From Oscillospiraceae bacterium (GTDB taxonomy: Bacteria > Bacillota > Clostridia > Oscillospirales > Oscillospiraceae): 14,331 nt of DNA. The notes under the pieces were generated by a model that saw nothing but the letters and a program-made list of their open reading frames with translations, did not search any database and was not told the origin of the DNA. Positions within the stretch are counted from its first letter, which is position 1. The number at the start of each line of letters is the position of its first letter. This document shows positions 1-6,750 of this stretch, one piece after another. The position numbers were made by a program, and so were the translations under genes. The stretch spans positions 12,214-26,544 of the forward strand of contig WRMX01000006.1 of NCBI GenBank assembly GCA_009776905.1, written 5' to 3'.

Positions 1-114
1 GCGGACGGCGTCGAGTTCTTTTTCGAGCCCAAGCAGATGGGGCCGAATCCCGGAGCTCATTGGGTGTTCCTAAAAGATCCTGACGGCAACATGATCGAAT
101 TGCAAGATACCTGA
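1..114 (+). CDS. VOC (glyoxalase/bleomycin-resistance fold) family protein, C-terminal end only
   Basis: The frame is open from the first base and ends at TGA 112-114, giving 37 residues of a protein that starts outside the window. The end reads GAHWVFLKDPDGNMIELQDT. The DPDGN-x-IEL motif near the C terminus is the hallmark of the vicinal-oxygen-chelate superfamily, and its Glu is usually a metal ligand. The superfamily includes glyoxalase I, extradiol dioxygenases and antibiotic-binding proteins, so the specific reaction cannot be named from this fragment. A strong terminator follows 57 bp downstream, so the gene ends its transcription unit. Just after the stop, a degraded copy of the last 24 bases is present. 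Confidence 0.8.
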   Translation, partial: ADGVEFFFEPKQMGPNPGAHWVFLKDPDGNMIELQDT

Positions 115-145
115 TAATGACATGATTGAATTTTAAGACGCCTGA
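91..145 (+). repeat. Imperfect tandem duplication of the VOC gene's 3' end
   Basis: Bases 91-114 (final codons and stop of the VOC gene) recur at 122-145 with a 31-bp offset and 19 of 24 identical bases. The second copy begins ATGATTGAATT and ends CCTGA like the first. It lies outside the gene and appears to be a decayed local duplication rather than a functional element. Confidence 0.6.
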
Positions 146-170
146 CGCGGCAAGCCATAAATATGTACAA

Positions 171-197
171 GGGGGACGATTTTCGTCCCCCTCTTTT
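171..197 (+). terminator. Rho-independent terminator after the VOC gene
   Basis: GGGGGACGA (171-179) pairs perfectly with TCGTCCCCC (183-191) around a three-base TTT loop and is followed by TCTTTT. The 9-bp GC-rich stem with a T-rich tail fits an intrinsic terminator for plus-strand transcription. It also sits just past the end of the convergent methyltransferase gene. On the minus strand the hairpin is not followed by an uninterrupted T run, so termination there is less certain. Confidence 0.85.
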
Positions 198-210
198 ACT
201 ATTGCCCCGA

Positions 211-753
211 TTATAGCGCCGTACCCTTCTTTGGAACAAAAAACCTCGACATGTCCACGCCTTCCAACTCCAATAGTTTCACCTTGATGTGAATACCTCC
301 GCCATACCCGGTCAAGCTGCCGTTCGCCCCGACTACGCGGTGGCACGGTATGATGATCGATATGGGGTTATGTCCGACAGCGCCGCCGACCGCCTGGCTC
401 GACATTCTCTCTTTCCTCATTTTTTTGGCCATTTCTCCGGCTATGTAGCCATACGTGACGACTTCGCCATATGGTATCTCGCGCAGCAAGTTCCATACCC
501 CTTGCCGGAATTCACTGCCCATCGGCGCCAAGCGCAGCTCGGAAATGCTCGGATTCTCCCCCGCAAAATACCTATCGATCCATTCTGAAGCTGCGGCTGA
601 CGCCGGCGTACCCTCTCGCATCATGCTACACAATCCCAAGGAATCCCATTTGTACTTTTGCCCATCGATGCACAAATCGACAAGCTCATTGTCTTGGTTA
701 GTAACCAGTTGCAACAGGCCAACAGGAGACATATGCTCTGCAAGATAATACAT
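211..753 (-). CDS. ogt: Methylated-DNA--protein-cysteine S-methyltransferase (O6-alkylguanine repair)
   Basis: This 180-residue protein is of the Ogt/MGMT type. It repairs O6-methylguanine by moving the alkyl group irreversibly onto its own cysteine. The C-terminal DNA-binding domain is clear: EFRQGVWNLLREIPYGEVVTYG (about 81-102), the helix region SSQAVGGAVGHNP (118-130) and the active-site motif IIIPCHRVVGANGSLTGYGGG, with Cys137 as acceptor. In the recognition helix the residue before AVGGAVGHNP is Gln; an Arg stands there in the human enzyme, while Gln is, as I recall, common in clostridial homologues. The N-terminal half (1-75) is the usual weakly conserved ribonuclease-H-like domain. 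The start at 753 is preceded by an AAAGGA site about 9 bases upstream. The gene is alone on its strand, diverging from the VTC operon and converging on the VOC gene. Confidence 0.93.
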   Translation of the reverse strand: MYYLAEHMSPVGLLQLVTNQDNELVDLCIDGQKYKWDSLGLCSMMREGTPASAAASEWIDRYFAGENPSISELRLAPMGSEFRQGVWNLLREIPYGEVVTYGYIAGEMAKKMRKERMSSQAVGGAVGHNPISIIIPCHRVVGANGSLTGYGGGIHIKVKLLELEGVDMSRFFVPKKGTAL

Positions 754-787
754 TTAATCAATCCTTTCAAAATACGTAATCGGATAA

Positions 788-843
788 ATTTCAGCGAAAA
801 TTCAGATAGATAACATTTTTTATTCACATTACAACGCTAGGAT
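788..843 (+). promoter_or_regulatory. Possible activator-dependent promoter: four 11-bp-phased PhoP/PhoB-like half-sites
   Basis: ATTTCA (788), AATTCA (799), ATAACA (810) and TATTCA (821) each start exactly 11 bp after the last, so their CA steps lie on one face of the helix. A -10-like TAGGAT is at 838-843. The -35 position 17 bp upstream of it (815-820, ATTTTT) is poor, as expected when an activator is needed. Four hexamers on an 11-bp phase match the known layout of Bacillus PhoP sites (TTAACA-like repeats) at activated promoters. The region is AT-rich, so chance remains a real alternative. It would serve the VTC operon starting at 890. The divergent ogt promoter should lie in the same gap, but I cannot place it. 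Confidence 0.35.
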
Positions 844-889
844 AGCAACATCGGAAAATTTTGGCTTTTGCAAATCGAAAGGAGGGGAT

Positions 890-1561
890 ATGATGGAGGG
901 CAGACATGAACTGAAACTCTATGTCAACACTGCAGACTGCTCACAATTACGAGCGCGGTTGCGAATCATCGCCACGCCTGACGTTCATGCGGTCGACGAC
1001 AGCGGGTATTCTGTCCGCAGCTTATACTTTGACAACTATTCTGACAAGGTTGTCGTAGAGAAGCTGGCAGGAATGAGCAGGCGCGAGAAGTTCAGGCTTC
1101 GGTACTATAATGGCGATACTTCGTTTATCAGGCTTGAAAAGAAAAGCAAAGCTAATAAGCTATGTTACAAGGAAAGCCATGTGTTGACGACGGAGCAGTG
1201 CACCGCACTGCTTATGGGGCAATATGAGTGTTTGAAAACACCGGAGGCGCCGCTGCTCATGGAGCTATACGCAAAAATCAGATACCAGAACCTGCGCCCG
1301 AGGAGCATTGTCGATTATCATAGAGAGGCCTATGCATATCGCCCCGGGAATGTCCGTGTCACGTTCGATAGCGATATCAGGACATCGAACAATACAGCGG
1401 GCTTTCTCGACCCGCAATCGGTCACAATGCCTGCGGCCAATGCAATCATCATGGAAATAAAATATGACGGATACCTGCCCGATATTATCCGGGATGCGCT
1501 TCAAATCGGCTGGCGTAATCAAACAGAGTTTTCTAAGTATGCCGTGGCAAGGCTCATTTGA
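890..1561 (+). CDS. VTC-domain (polyphosphate polymerase type) protein
   Basis: This 223-residue soluble protein matches the VTC domain, the catalytic tunnel domain of yeast Vtc4 that makes polyphosphate from ATP. The family's basic tunnel residues can be placed in order: R5/K9 in RHELKLYV, R69 and R71 in FRLRYY, K84/K85 in IRLEKKSK, R164 in FDSDIR, E189 and K191 in IMEIKY, and S215/K216 in EFSKYAVA. There is no signal peptide or membrane segment, so it should act in the cytoplasm, unlike yeast Vtc4, which carries its own membrane part. AAAGGAGGGG lies just upstream. The second ATG (893) has better spacing than the first (890). The DUF4956 membrane protein follows after 78 bp and CotH after that, a grouping I recall from other Firmicutes. 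The reaction is inferred from the fold. Other triphosphate tunnel chemistry is possible. Confidence 0.87.
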   Translation: MMEGRHELKLYVNTADCSQLRARLRIIATPDVHAVDDSGYSVRSLYFDNYSDKVVVEKLAGMSRREKFRLRYYNGDTSFIRLEKKSKANKLCYKESHVLTTEQCTALLMGQYECLKTPEAPLLMELYAKIRYQNLRPRSIVDYHREAYAYRPGNVRVTFDSDIRTSNNTAGFLDPQSVTMPAANAIIMEIKYDGYLPDIIRDALQIGWRNQTEFSKYAVARLI

Positions 1562-1639
1562 CAAGAGGCTCCGTATCATTGATGAGTGGCTGCCACATTT
1601 ATATGATCCCCCACCCTACAACCAAGAGGAGGAAAAATA

Positions 1640-2308
1640 ATGTTAAACGATCTATTCACTTTCAGTTTTCTCGACAAAGCGGCAACCTTTTCCATACCGG
1701 ACATAGTTATCGCTCTGCTTGTAGCATTTGCGCTGGGCTTGTTTATCTTTGTTGTATACACAAAAACATTCAAAGGTGTAATGCATTCTTCGTCTTTCGG
1801 CATATCTTTAATCGCCATGAACCTGATCACGACTTTGATCATATTGGCCGTCTCGTCAAATCTCATCGCTTCTCTCGGCATGGTCGGAGCGCTATCTATC
1901 GTGCGTTTCAGAACTGTTGTAAAAGAGCCATTGGATCTTGTATACTTGTTCTGGTCGATAACAATAGGCATCGTTGTGGGCGTCGGGCTGATTCCCCTGG
2001 CCATCATAGGCTCGGTGATCATCGGCGTCATCTTGTTCATATTCGTAAACAGAAAAACAAGCGACACGCCATATATTGTTGTCATCAGTTGCATGGGAGA
2101 TGATGCTGAAACCGGCGCTATCTCGCTACTTGGCTCACAAACGAAGAAGTATGTCATTAAGGCAAAGAGCGTTTCAAGAGATAGCATTGAACTGACTGCC
2201 GAAGTGCGGCTCCGAGAGTCATCAATGCAGTTTGTGAATGCTCTTATGAGCATCCCGGGCGTGAATAACGCTACTCTGGTCTCATACAATGGCGATTATT
2301 ACATGTAG
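1640..2308 (+). CDS. DUF4956 membrane protein, probable partner of the VTC protein
   Basis: This protein has 222 residues: a short N terminus, hydrophobic segments at about 20-40, 53-76 and 100-136 (with a further apolar stretch at 78-90), and a soluble C-terminal domain of about 85 residues from 140. The signature SLGMVGALSIVRFRTVVKEP (78-97), a glycine/small-residue stretch ending in an RFR motif, marks the DUF4956 family and recalls the MgtC-like GALSI-R-R pattern. The C-terminal part (YIVVISCMG... to SYNGDYYM) alternates strand and helix like a small ACT-like regulatory domain. No activity is established for the family. Its position between a cytoplasmic polyphosphate polymerase domain and an exported CotH protein suggests it is the membrane scaffold or channel of the unit (inference). 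GAGGAGG is 7 bases before the ATG. Confidence 0.85.
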   Translation: MLNDLFTFSFLDKAATFSIPDIVIALLVAFALGLFIFVVYTKTFKGVMHSSSFGISLIAMNLITTLIILAVSSNLIASLGMVGALSIVRFRTVVKEPLDLVYLFWSITIGIVVGVGLIPLAIIGSVIIGVILFIFVNRKTSDTPYIVVISCMGDDAETGAISLLGSQTKKYVIKAKSVSRDSIELTAEVRLRESSMQFVNALMSIPGVNNATLVSYNGDYYM

Positions 2309-2315
2309 TGGCTGA

Positions 2316-2432
2316 CACGGGGATTCAGCCCCCGCCCGGACGCCGCGCGTTACGGCTAATTCGTTATACGAGCGGAAACTGATTCCGAACCCCGCCCGGA
2401 CGCCGCGCGTTACGGCTAATTCGTTATACGAG
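2316..2432 (+). repeat. Two direct copies of an interspersed hairpin/GCCGCG repeat, 60-bp period
   Basis: Bases 2330-2372 recur identically at 2390-2432, a 43-base repeat with a period of exactly 60. The shared unit starts CCCCGCCCGGACGCCGCGCG and ends TTCGTTATACGAG. The first copy is preceded by GGGGATTCAGCCCC (2319-2332), an imperfect version of the G5/C5 hairpin seen complete at 4378-4396 and 9636-9654. The tail shares ACGCCGCG-Y-G-YY-ACG with the copy at 9660, differing there by transitions only. The repeat fills the DUF4956-CotH gap, and the second copy ends where the CotH ribosome site AAGGTGAG begins. Two copies and a 17-base spacer do not make a CRISPR array. Confidence 0.85.
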
Positions 2433-2443
2433 AAGGTGAGAAT

Positions 2444-4297
2444 ATGATAGCAAGCAAATATATAAATGCAATTACGGCAGTATTGGTATGCATTTGCCTC
2501 ATTGGCTGCGGATTCATCGTCTATGCCGCCGGCGCGAACGATACGGAAAAAATTACCGAATATCAAAAGAGGTTGTTTGGAGATATCGTGATAGAGCTCG
2601 AGCTGCGAGTCAATGAAGATGACTGGCAGGATCTGCTACGCAACGCTCAGTCGAAAGAATGGATAGCGGGCGACCTTATAATCAACGGAGAAGAATTCAG
2701 CACTGTCGGTATCCGGACAAAAGGGAACTCCAGCCTCTCGATGAGCGGACAAAGAATCACATCCGAAAACGCGCGATATAGCTTGCAGTTTAAGTTCAAT
2801 AAATATGTCAAAGGCCAAACTTATTATGGGCTTGATACATTCTGCATCAATAATATGATGGGTGATGCAACGTATATGAAAGACTATCTTGCATATGATA
2901 TCATGAAGTTCATAGGAGTCGCAACACCTTTGGTGAATTATGCAAACGTGAGAGTTAATGGCGAGGATTATGGCTTTTGTCTGGCCTTAGAACGGTATGA
3001 CAGCGCATTTCTGGACAGGGTCTACAACACGACCGCCGGAGAACTATATAACGTCAAAATCGGGATGGGGCGGCGCGGCGATTTTGAAGATATGTGGCAG
3101 GATGTCGAAAACAACCTGCCCGGAGCGTGGAGGCCCGATAACGGCGATTCCGATCGGCAGCTACCGGGAGGCGCTGTGCGGCCTGATTTCTCGCAGGATG
3201 ATATACCTGACTTTTCGCAGGGTGGTTTTCCGGATTTTTCGCAAAGCGACGGCGCCGATGGCGGAGGTCGGGGTGGCAGAGGCGGCCCCGCCGGCGTCCA
3301 GCAAAGCGACGGTGCCGATGGCGGAGGTTGGGGTGGCAGAGGCGGCCCCGCCGGCATCCAGCAGAGCGACGGTGCCGATGGCGGCGAGCTTCCCGATTTC
3401 TCCCAAGGCGGCGGCTTTAACGGCGGCGGGCTACCGGACATCACGCAAGGCGGCGGATTTAACGGCGGTGGATTCAACAACAGAGGCATTGGCGGCTTCG
3501 GAGGCGGCAACGGAGGCGGTTCACTGGTATATACAAGCGACGATCCGGCGGACTATAGTGCTATTTTTGATAACTCCATCAGCAGCGTGTCGGACAAAGA
3601 CAAGCAGCGAGTCATCACAGCTCTCGAGCATCTAAGCACTGGCACGGATCTGGAACAATACTTTGATGTTGATGAGATATTGCGCTATTTCGCAGCGCAC
3701 ACGGTCGTCGTCAATCTTGACAGCTATACATCCAACATGGCACAAAACTACTACATTTATGAACGCGATGGGAAAATAAGCATACTCCCGTGGGATTATG
3801 GTCTGACTTTCGGAGGCTTTCAATCAAGCAGCGCGTCAAGCGTTGTGAATTTCCCGATCGACACTCCGGTCAGCGGCGTCAGCATGGAGGACAGGCCATT
3901 GTTGAATGTGCTACTCGCGGTTGACGAATACAGAGAAATGTATCATGATTATCTGAATCAAATCGTAACGGGCTACTTTAACAGTGGGCTGTTTGAGCAA
4001 ACAATCGACAGACTGGACGCAAAGATCGGCGGGTATGTTATGAATGATGTTTCCGCATACTACACATACGAGCAATATCAATCCTCGCTGCCAATACTAA
4101 AAGAGCTCGGCAGACTACGTGCCGAAAGCATTGCAGGCCAGCTTGACGGCTCTATTCCGTCGACATCGGCAGGGCAGAACGCGGATAGTTCATCGCTTGT
4201 CGATGCATCAAGCATCAACCTTTCCGTTCTGGGTTCCATGATGGGAGGCGGCGGCGTTGGAGGCGGCGGCGTTGGAGGCGGTAGGCAACGACGATAA
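2444..4297 (+). CDS. Exported CotH-family protein kinase with a glycine-rich insert
   Basis: This 617-residue protein has a hydrophobic export segment at 5-28. A lipobox-like LIGC ends at Cys22, but apolar residues continue past it, so lipidation is uncertain. CotH kinase landmarks follow: GIRTKGNSS (89-97), LQFKFNKY (114-121), CINNMMGDATYMKDYLAYDIM (134-154), NGEDYGFCLALERYD (172-186), NLDSYTSNMAQNYYIYERDGKISILPWDYGLTFGG (424-458). The family phosphorylates proteins such as spore coat proteins with an atypical kinase fold. A low-complexity Gly/Asp/Gln insert (about 231-360) splits the fold and contains two complete 20-residue repeats and a partial third. The C terminus ends in Gly-rich blocks and RQRR. 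The start is supported by AAGGTGAG just upstream. Being exported, it would act outside the membrane, where ATP is scarce. Its neighbours suggest a link to polyphosphate. Confidence 0.88.
   Translation: MIASKYINAITAVLVCICLIGCGFIVYAAGANDTEKITEYQKRLFGDIVIELELRVNEDDWQDLLRNAQSKEWIAGDLIINGEEFSTVGIRTKGNSSLSMSGQRITSENARYSLQFKFNKYVKGQTYYGLDTFCINNMMGDATYMKDYLAYDIMKFIGVATPLVNYANVRVNGEDYGFCLALERYDSAFLDRVYNTTAGELYNVKIGMGRRGDFEDMWQDVENNLPGAWRPDNGDSDRQLPGGAVRPDFSQDDIPDFSQGGFPDFSQSDGADGGGRGGRGGPAGVQQSDGADGGGWGGRGGPAGIQQSDGADGGELPDFSQGGGFNGGGLPDITQGGGFNGGGFNNRGIGGFGGGNGGGSLVYTSDDPADYSAIFDNSISSVSDKDKQRVITALEHLSTGTDLEQYFDVDEILRYFAAHTVVVNLDSYTSNMAQNYYIYERDGKISILPWDYGLTFGGFQSSSASSVVNFPIDTPVSGVSMEDRPLLNVLLAVDEYREMYHDYLNQIVTGYFNSGLFEQTIDRLDAKIGGYVMNDVSAYYTYEQYQSSLPILKELGRLRAESIAGQLDGSIPSTSAGQNADSSSLVDASSINLSVLGSMMGGGGVGGGGVGGGRQRR
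3241..3384 (+). repeat. 60-bp in-frame tandem repeat inside the CotH gene
   Basis: Bases 3241-3300 and 3301-3360 match at 57 of 60 positions, and a partial third unit runs 3361-3384. Each encodes 20 residues of the form SDGADGGGxGGRGGPAGxQQ (about 268-287, 288-307, then 308-314). The GC-rich unit, near identity and exact codon phase suggest recent slippage or recombination, so copy number may vary between strains. Confidence 0.9.
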
Positions 4298-4352
4298 TGA
4301 CTGACGGACTCGCAATGCAAGCCAAAACAAGCTATTTGGATCTGCCAGTTAC

Positions 4353-4400
4353 TATCGCCGTGCGCAGCGGCCGGGTTGTGGGGGTGGAACCCCCACATTA
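4353..4400 (-). repeat. Interspersed repeat copy, inverted: G5/C5 hairpin plus GCCGCG-like tail
   Basis: GTGGGGGT (4378-4385) pairs with ACCCCCAC (4389-4396) around GGA. Read on the minus strand, it begins CTAATGTGGGGGTTCC and continues into CCCGGCCGCTGCGC, which matches the tail of the 2330-2432 copies with small gaps. The hairpin and its flank match the copy at 9631-9660 at all but one or two of about 30 bases, in opposite orientation. There is no T tract on either side, so it is not an ordinary terminator. It sits directly against GGGGGAGG, the ribosome site of the response regulator, and could affect that gene's translation or RNA processing. Confidence 0.75.
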
Positions 4401-4410
4401 GGGGGAGGAA

Positions 4411-5088
4411 ATGGCAAAGATACTGATATGCGACGACGAACAAGGTCTCCGTGCAGTCATCAAGCGATACGCGCAGTTTGATGGGCACGAAGTATTCGAG
4501 GCAACTAATGGCGCAGAAGCGGTTGACATCAACAAGAAAGCAGCGCCGGATATCATAATCATGGATATAATGATGCCGGTAATGGACGGATATTCCGCAA
4601 TCAGGGAAATCCGCAAAACATCCGATGTCCCTGTCATCATGCTCTCTGCCAGAGGAGAGGAATATGACAAAATACTGGGGTTTGAACTCGGCGTCGACGA
4701 CTATATCGTCAAACCATTCTCATCAAGAGAGATAATGCTGCGAATTTCCGCTATCCTCCGCCGCGCGAGCAAACAAACTACCGACAACGATGGCCATATA
4801 ATCTACCAAAAGAGCGGATTGCTTATCGACATAACAGCATATAAAGTATATATTGATGAAGAACAGATAGAGCTTTCGCCAAAGCTATATGATATTCTTT
4901 TCTTTTTGGTCCGGAACAAAAACATAGCCATTCCACGTGAAAGAATGTTGACGGAAATATGGGGGTATGACTATTTCGGCGATGACAGGACGTTGGACAC
5001 GCATATGAAGCTACTGCGAAAAGCGCTAGGCCCGTATGCTGATTGCATAAAAACTCTACGTGGGCTTGGGTATAGATTCGAGGGGTGA
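4411..5088 (+). CDS. OmpR/PhoB-family response regulator
   Basis: This 225-residue two-domain regulator has a receiver domain (1-118) with the acidic pair D8/D9, phosphoacceptor D52 in IIMDIMMPVMDG, S79 at the usual Ser/Thr position and K101 in IVKPF. A winged-helix DNA-binding domain (about 130-225) follows with ELSPKLYDILFFLVRN, GYDYFGDDRTLDTHMKLLRKAL and the C-terminal TLRGLGYRFEG hairpin. All key residues are intact, so it should be a working transcription factor. GGGGGAGG precedes the ATG. It is followed immediately by its likely partner kinase and preceded by the CotH gene, suggesting control of the VTC-DUF4956-CotH unit. OmpR-type regulators bind tandem direct repeats, and candidates in this window are at 788-826 and 6751-6800. 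Its actual targets are unknown. Confidence 0.95.
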   Translation: MAKILICDDEQGLRAVIKRYAQFDGHEVFEATNGAEAVDINKKAAPDIIIMDIMMPVMDGYSAIREIRKTSDVPVIMLSARGEEYDKILGFELGVDDYIVKPFSSREIMLRISAILRRASKQTTDNDGHIIYQKSGLLIDITAYKVYIDEEQIELSPKLYDILFFLVRNKNIAIPRERMLTEIWGYDYFGDDRTLDTHMKLLRKALGPYADCIKTLRGLGYRFEG

Positions 5089-5105
5089 GTTAGCTGAACA
5101 TAAAG

Positions 5106-6527
5106 TTGAAATGGAAAGTCTTTGTCTATTTATTTGGATTTTGCGCTCTCCTCCTTGTTATTTTGTGGCTGTTTCAAACTGTATTCCTGGATGCTTTTTA
5201 TAAAAACATCAGGATAATGCAGATTAAGCGGGTTGCCGCTGACATTGTCAACAATGTGGATAGTGCCGATCTTGTCGCAATAGTCAACAGTATATCAGAA
5301 TCAAACGACATAACAGCAGATATAACGGAGCATAACGGAGCAAGCAGGCTGAGACAGACCCCGCTGCAAGATCGCCGCGTCATGGAGGCATACGCGGCGT
5401 TGATTTCGCTTGCGCGTGATAATGGCAATGAGTTTTATGAGTATTCCACTATGTCCCCTACGCCGCCCAGATATGGCAGTTTTCGCGACAACCGCATTCC
5501 GATGCAATCTCTAATATACGTAAAACTCGCTGATGATGCCATGGGCGAGCCATTCGCCGTCATCATCAATGCGACAATCTCCCCGGTCAACGCCACTGTT
5601 GCGACTCTGCGCTACCAACTCTATTTCATATCGGGAATCATGTTGCTTCTGGCTGTCTTTCTTGCAATAATCATCGCCAAACGGGTCAGCAGGCCGATCG
5701 AAGCCATCAATAAAGGCGCATTTTCGTTATCAAAAGGAAACTATGCAACCCGATTTACCGGGAAAGGGTTTAAGGAAATCGTCGAGCTTTCCGAAACTCT
5801 AAACACCGCTGCCATCGAGCTGGGCAAGGTGGAAAACTTGCGCCGCGAACTGCTGGCAAATGTGTCCCACGATCTCCGGACGCCTCTTTCATTGATATAC
5901 AGCTATGCAGAATTGATGCATGATTTTCCGGACGAAACCACATCTGAACAAACACAAGTGATAATGGATGAAACAAGCCGGCTTGCAGCATTGGTGAGCG
6001 ATGTGCTGGACATCTCAAAGTTGGAAGCCGACATGGAGCAGCTTAACACATCGCGTTTCAACCTTACTGCGAATTTATCGGATACTGCAGACCTTGTGGA
6101 GGAGCTGCTGCAGAGAGAGGGCTATACCATACGATATGAAAAAAACGGTTACGATGAAATATATGTTGATGCCGACGAAATGAAAATTAACAGAGCATTC
6201 TACAATCTTTTGATGAATGCAATAAACTATTCCGGCGACAGTAAGAACATCACAGTCACCCAAACAGTCAATGACAACCATGTAAAGATCAGCGTTACCG
6301 ATTATGGCGAAGGAATCAGCGCAGAAGACTTGTCCTCAATTTGGGATAGATACTACAAGAGCAGCAAGGAGCATAAGCGCGCTCCGGCGGGTACGGGCCT
6401 GGGGCTGTCAATTGTCAAGAAAATAATCGAGCTGCATGGCGGCAGATATGGGGTGATATCAAATATAGACAAAGGCAGCACATTCTGGTTTGAGCTATGC
6501 TGCGATGTTACAATTCACGCCCGGTGA
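5106..6527 (+). CDS. Membrane sensor histidine kinase, partner of the adjacent regulator
   Basis: At least 473 residues: membrane segment 1 at 7-28, an extracytoplasmic sensor region of about 140 residues without a fold I recognise, membrane segment 2 at about 171-191, HAMP 190-245, then HisKA with phosphoacceptor H255 in NVSHDLRTPL. The ATPase domain has an N box (FYNLLMNAINYS, 366-377), DYGEGIS (399-405) and GTGLGLSI (429-436). All catalytic motifs are intact. No ATG lies before the first membrane segment: after the in-frame TAG at 5091 the only options are CTG 5094, ATA 5100 and TTG 5106. The ribosome-like AGGGGTGA (5081-5088), overlapping the regulator's stop, best fits CTG 5094, which adds MNIK; TTG 5106 is listed as the conservative start. 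The tight spacing indicates co-transcription and probably coupled translation with the regulator. Confidence 0.93.
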   Translation: MKWKVFVYLFGFCALLLVILWLFQTVFLDAFYKNIRIMQIKRVAADIVNNVDSADLVAIVNSISESNDITADITEHNGASRLRQTPLQDRRVMEAYAALISLARDNGNEFYEYSTMSPTPPRYGSFRDNRIPMQSLIYVKLADDAMGEPFAVIINATISPVNATVATLRYQLYFISGIMLLLAVFLAIIIAKRVSRPIEAINKGAFSLSKGNYATRFTGKGFKEIVELSETLNTAAIELGKVENLRRELLANVSHDLRTPLSLIYSYAELMHDFPDETTSEQTQVIMDETSRLAALVSDVLDISKLEADMEQLNTSRFNLTANLSDTADLVEELLQREGYTIRYEKNGYDEIYVDADEMKINRAFYNLLMNAINYSGDSKNITVTQTVNDNHVKISVTDYGEGISAEDLSSIWDRYYKSSKEHKRAPAGTGLGLSIVKKIIELHGGRYGVISNIDKGSTFWFELCCDVTIHAR

Positions 6528-6530
6528 GGT

Positions 6531-6710
6531 AGACGTTTATTGTCGAACGAAGCGAGAGTCGCGTCGCGCTTGCGCGACATGACCGAGCAAGTGACGACAT
6601 CAAAGGGTAAATACCCTTTATTTTGCTTCCGACCGCGTAGCAAGGAGGCGGAGCGGCGCGAATATGCGCATGGATGCGCACCTGAGCGATGAGGAAGCAA
6701 AAAAACGTCT
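6531..6710. repeat. Palindrome-rich intergenic element
   Basis: Nested inverted repeats fill the gap between the two kinases. AGACGTTT (6531-6538) faces AAACGTCT (6703-6710), and TTTTGCTTCC (6621-6630) faces GGAAGCAAAA (6693-6702). Inside are GTCGCG-CTTG-CGCGAC (6563-6578) and two self-complementary TGCGCA hexamers (6665-6670 and 6675-6680). No convincing gene is present, and short frames on both strands lack coding character. The outer arms and internal hairpins resemble a small non-autonomous repeat of the kind scattered in clostridial genomes. That identity is inference, since a single copy is visible here. Confidence 0.5.
6602..6624 (+). terminator. Weak terminator-like hairpin after the sensor kinase
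   Basis: AAAGGGTA (6602-6609) pairs with TACCCTTT (6612-6619) and is followed by ATTTTG. The stem has only three GC pairs and the T run is short, so it may be a weak terminator or part of the surrounding palindromic element. It lies 75 bp past the kinase stop codon. Confidence 0.4.
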
Positions 6711-6750
6711 GCCGAGCGCAAGGGCGTGAACAGAAGCGCTGCGAGAGTTT

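Noticed and set aside
1576..2289. A 237-codon minus-strand open frame across DUF4956
   Set aside because: The opposite strand encodes a clear DUF4956 protein with a strong ribosome site. The antisense product is a low-information shadow.
2330..2432. CRISPR-like direct repeats
   Set aside because: Only two repeat copies with one 17-base spacer are present, with no cas genes. Degenerate relatives of the unit occur elsewhere attached to a hairpin, fitting an interspersed repeat.
2997..3635. Long alternative frames (both strands) across the Gly-rich part of CotH
   Set aside because: GC-rich tandem repeats leave several frames open. Only the CotH frame continues into conserved sequence on both sides.
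4378..4396. Hairpins at 4378-4396 and 9636-9654 as intrinsic terminators
   Set aside because: The stems are strong, but neither strand has a T run directly after them.
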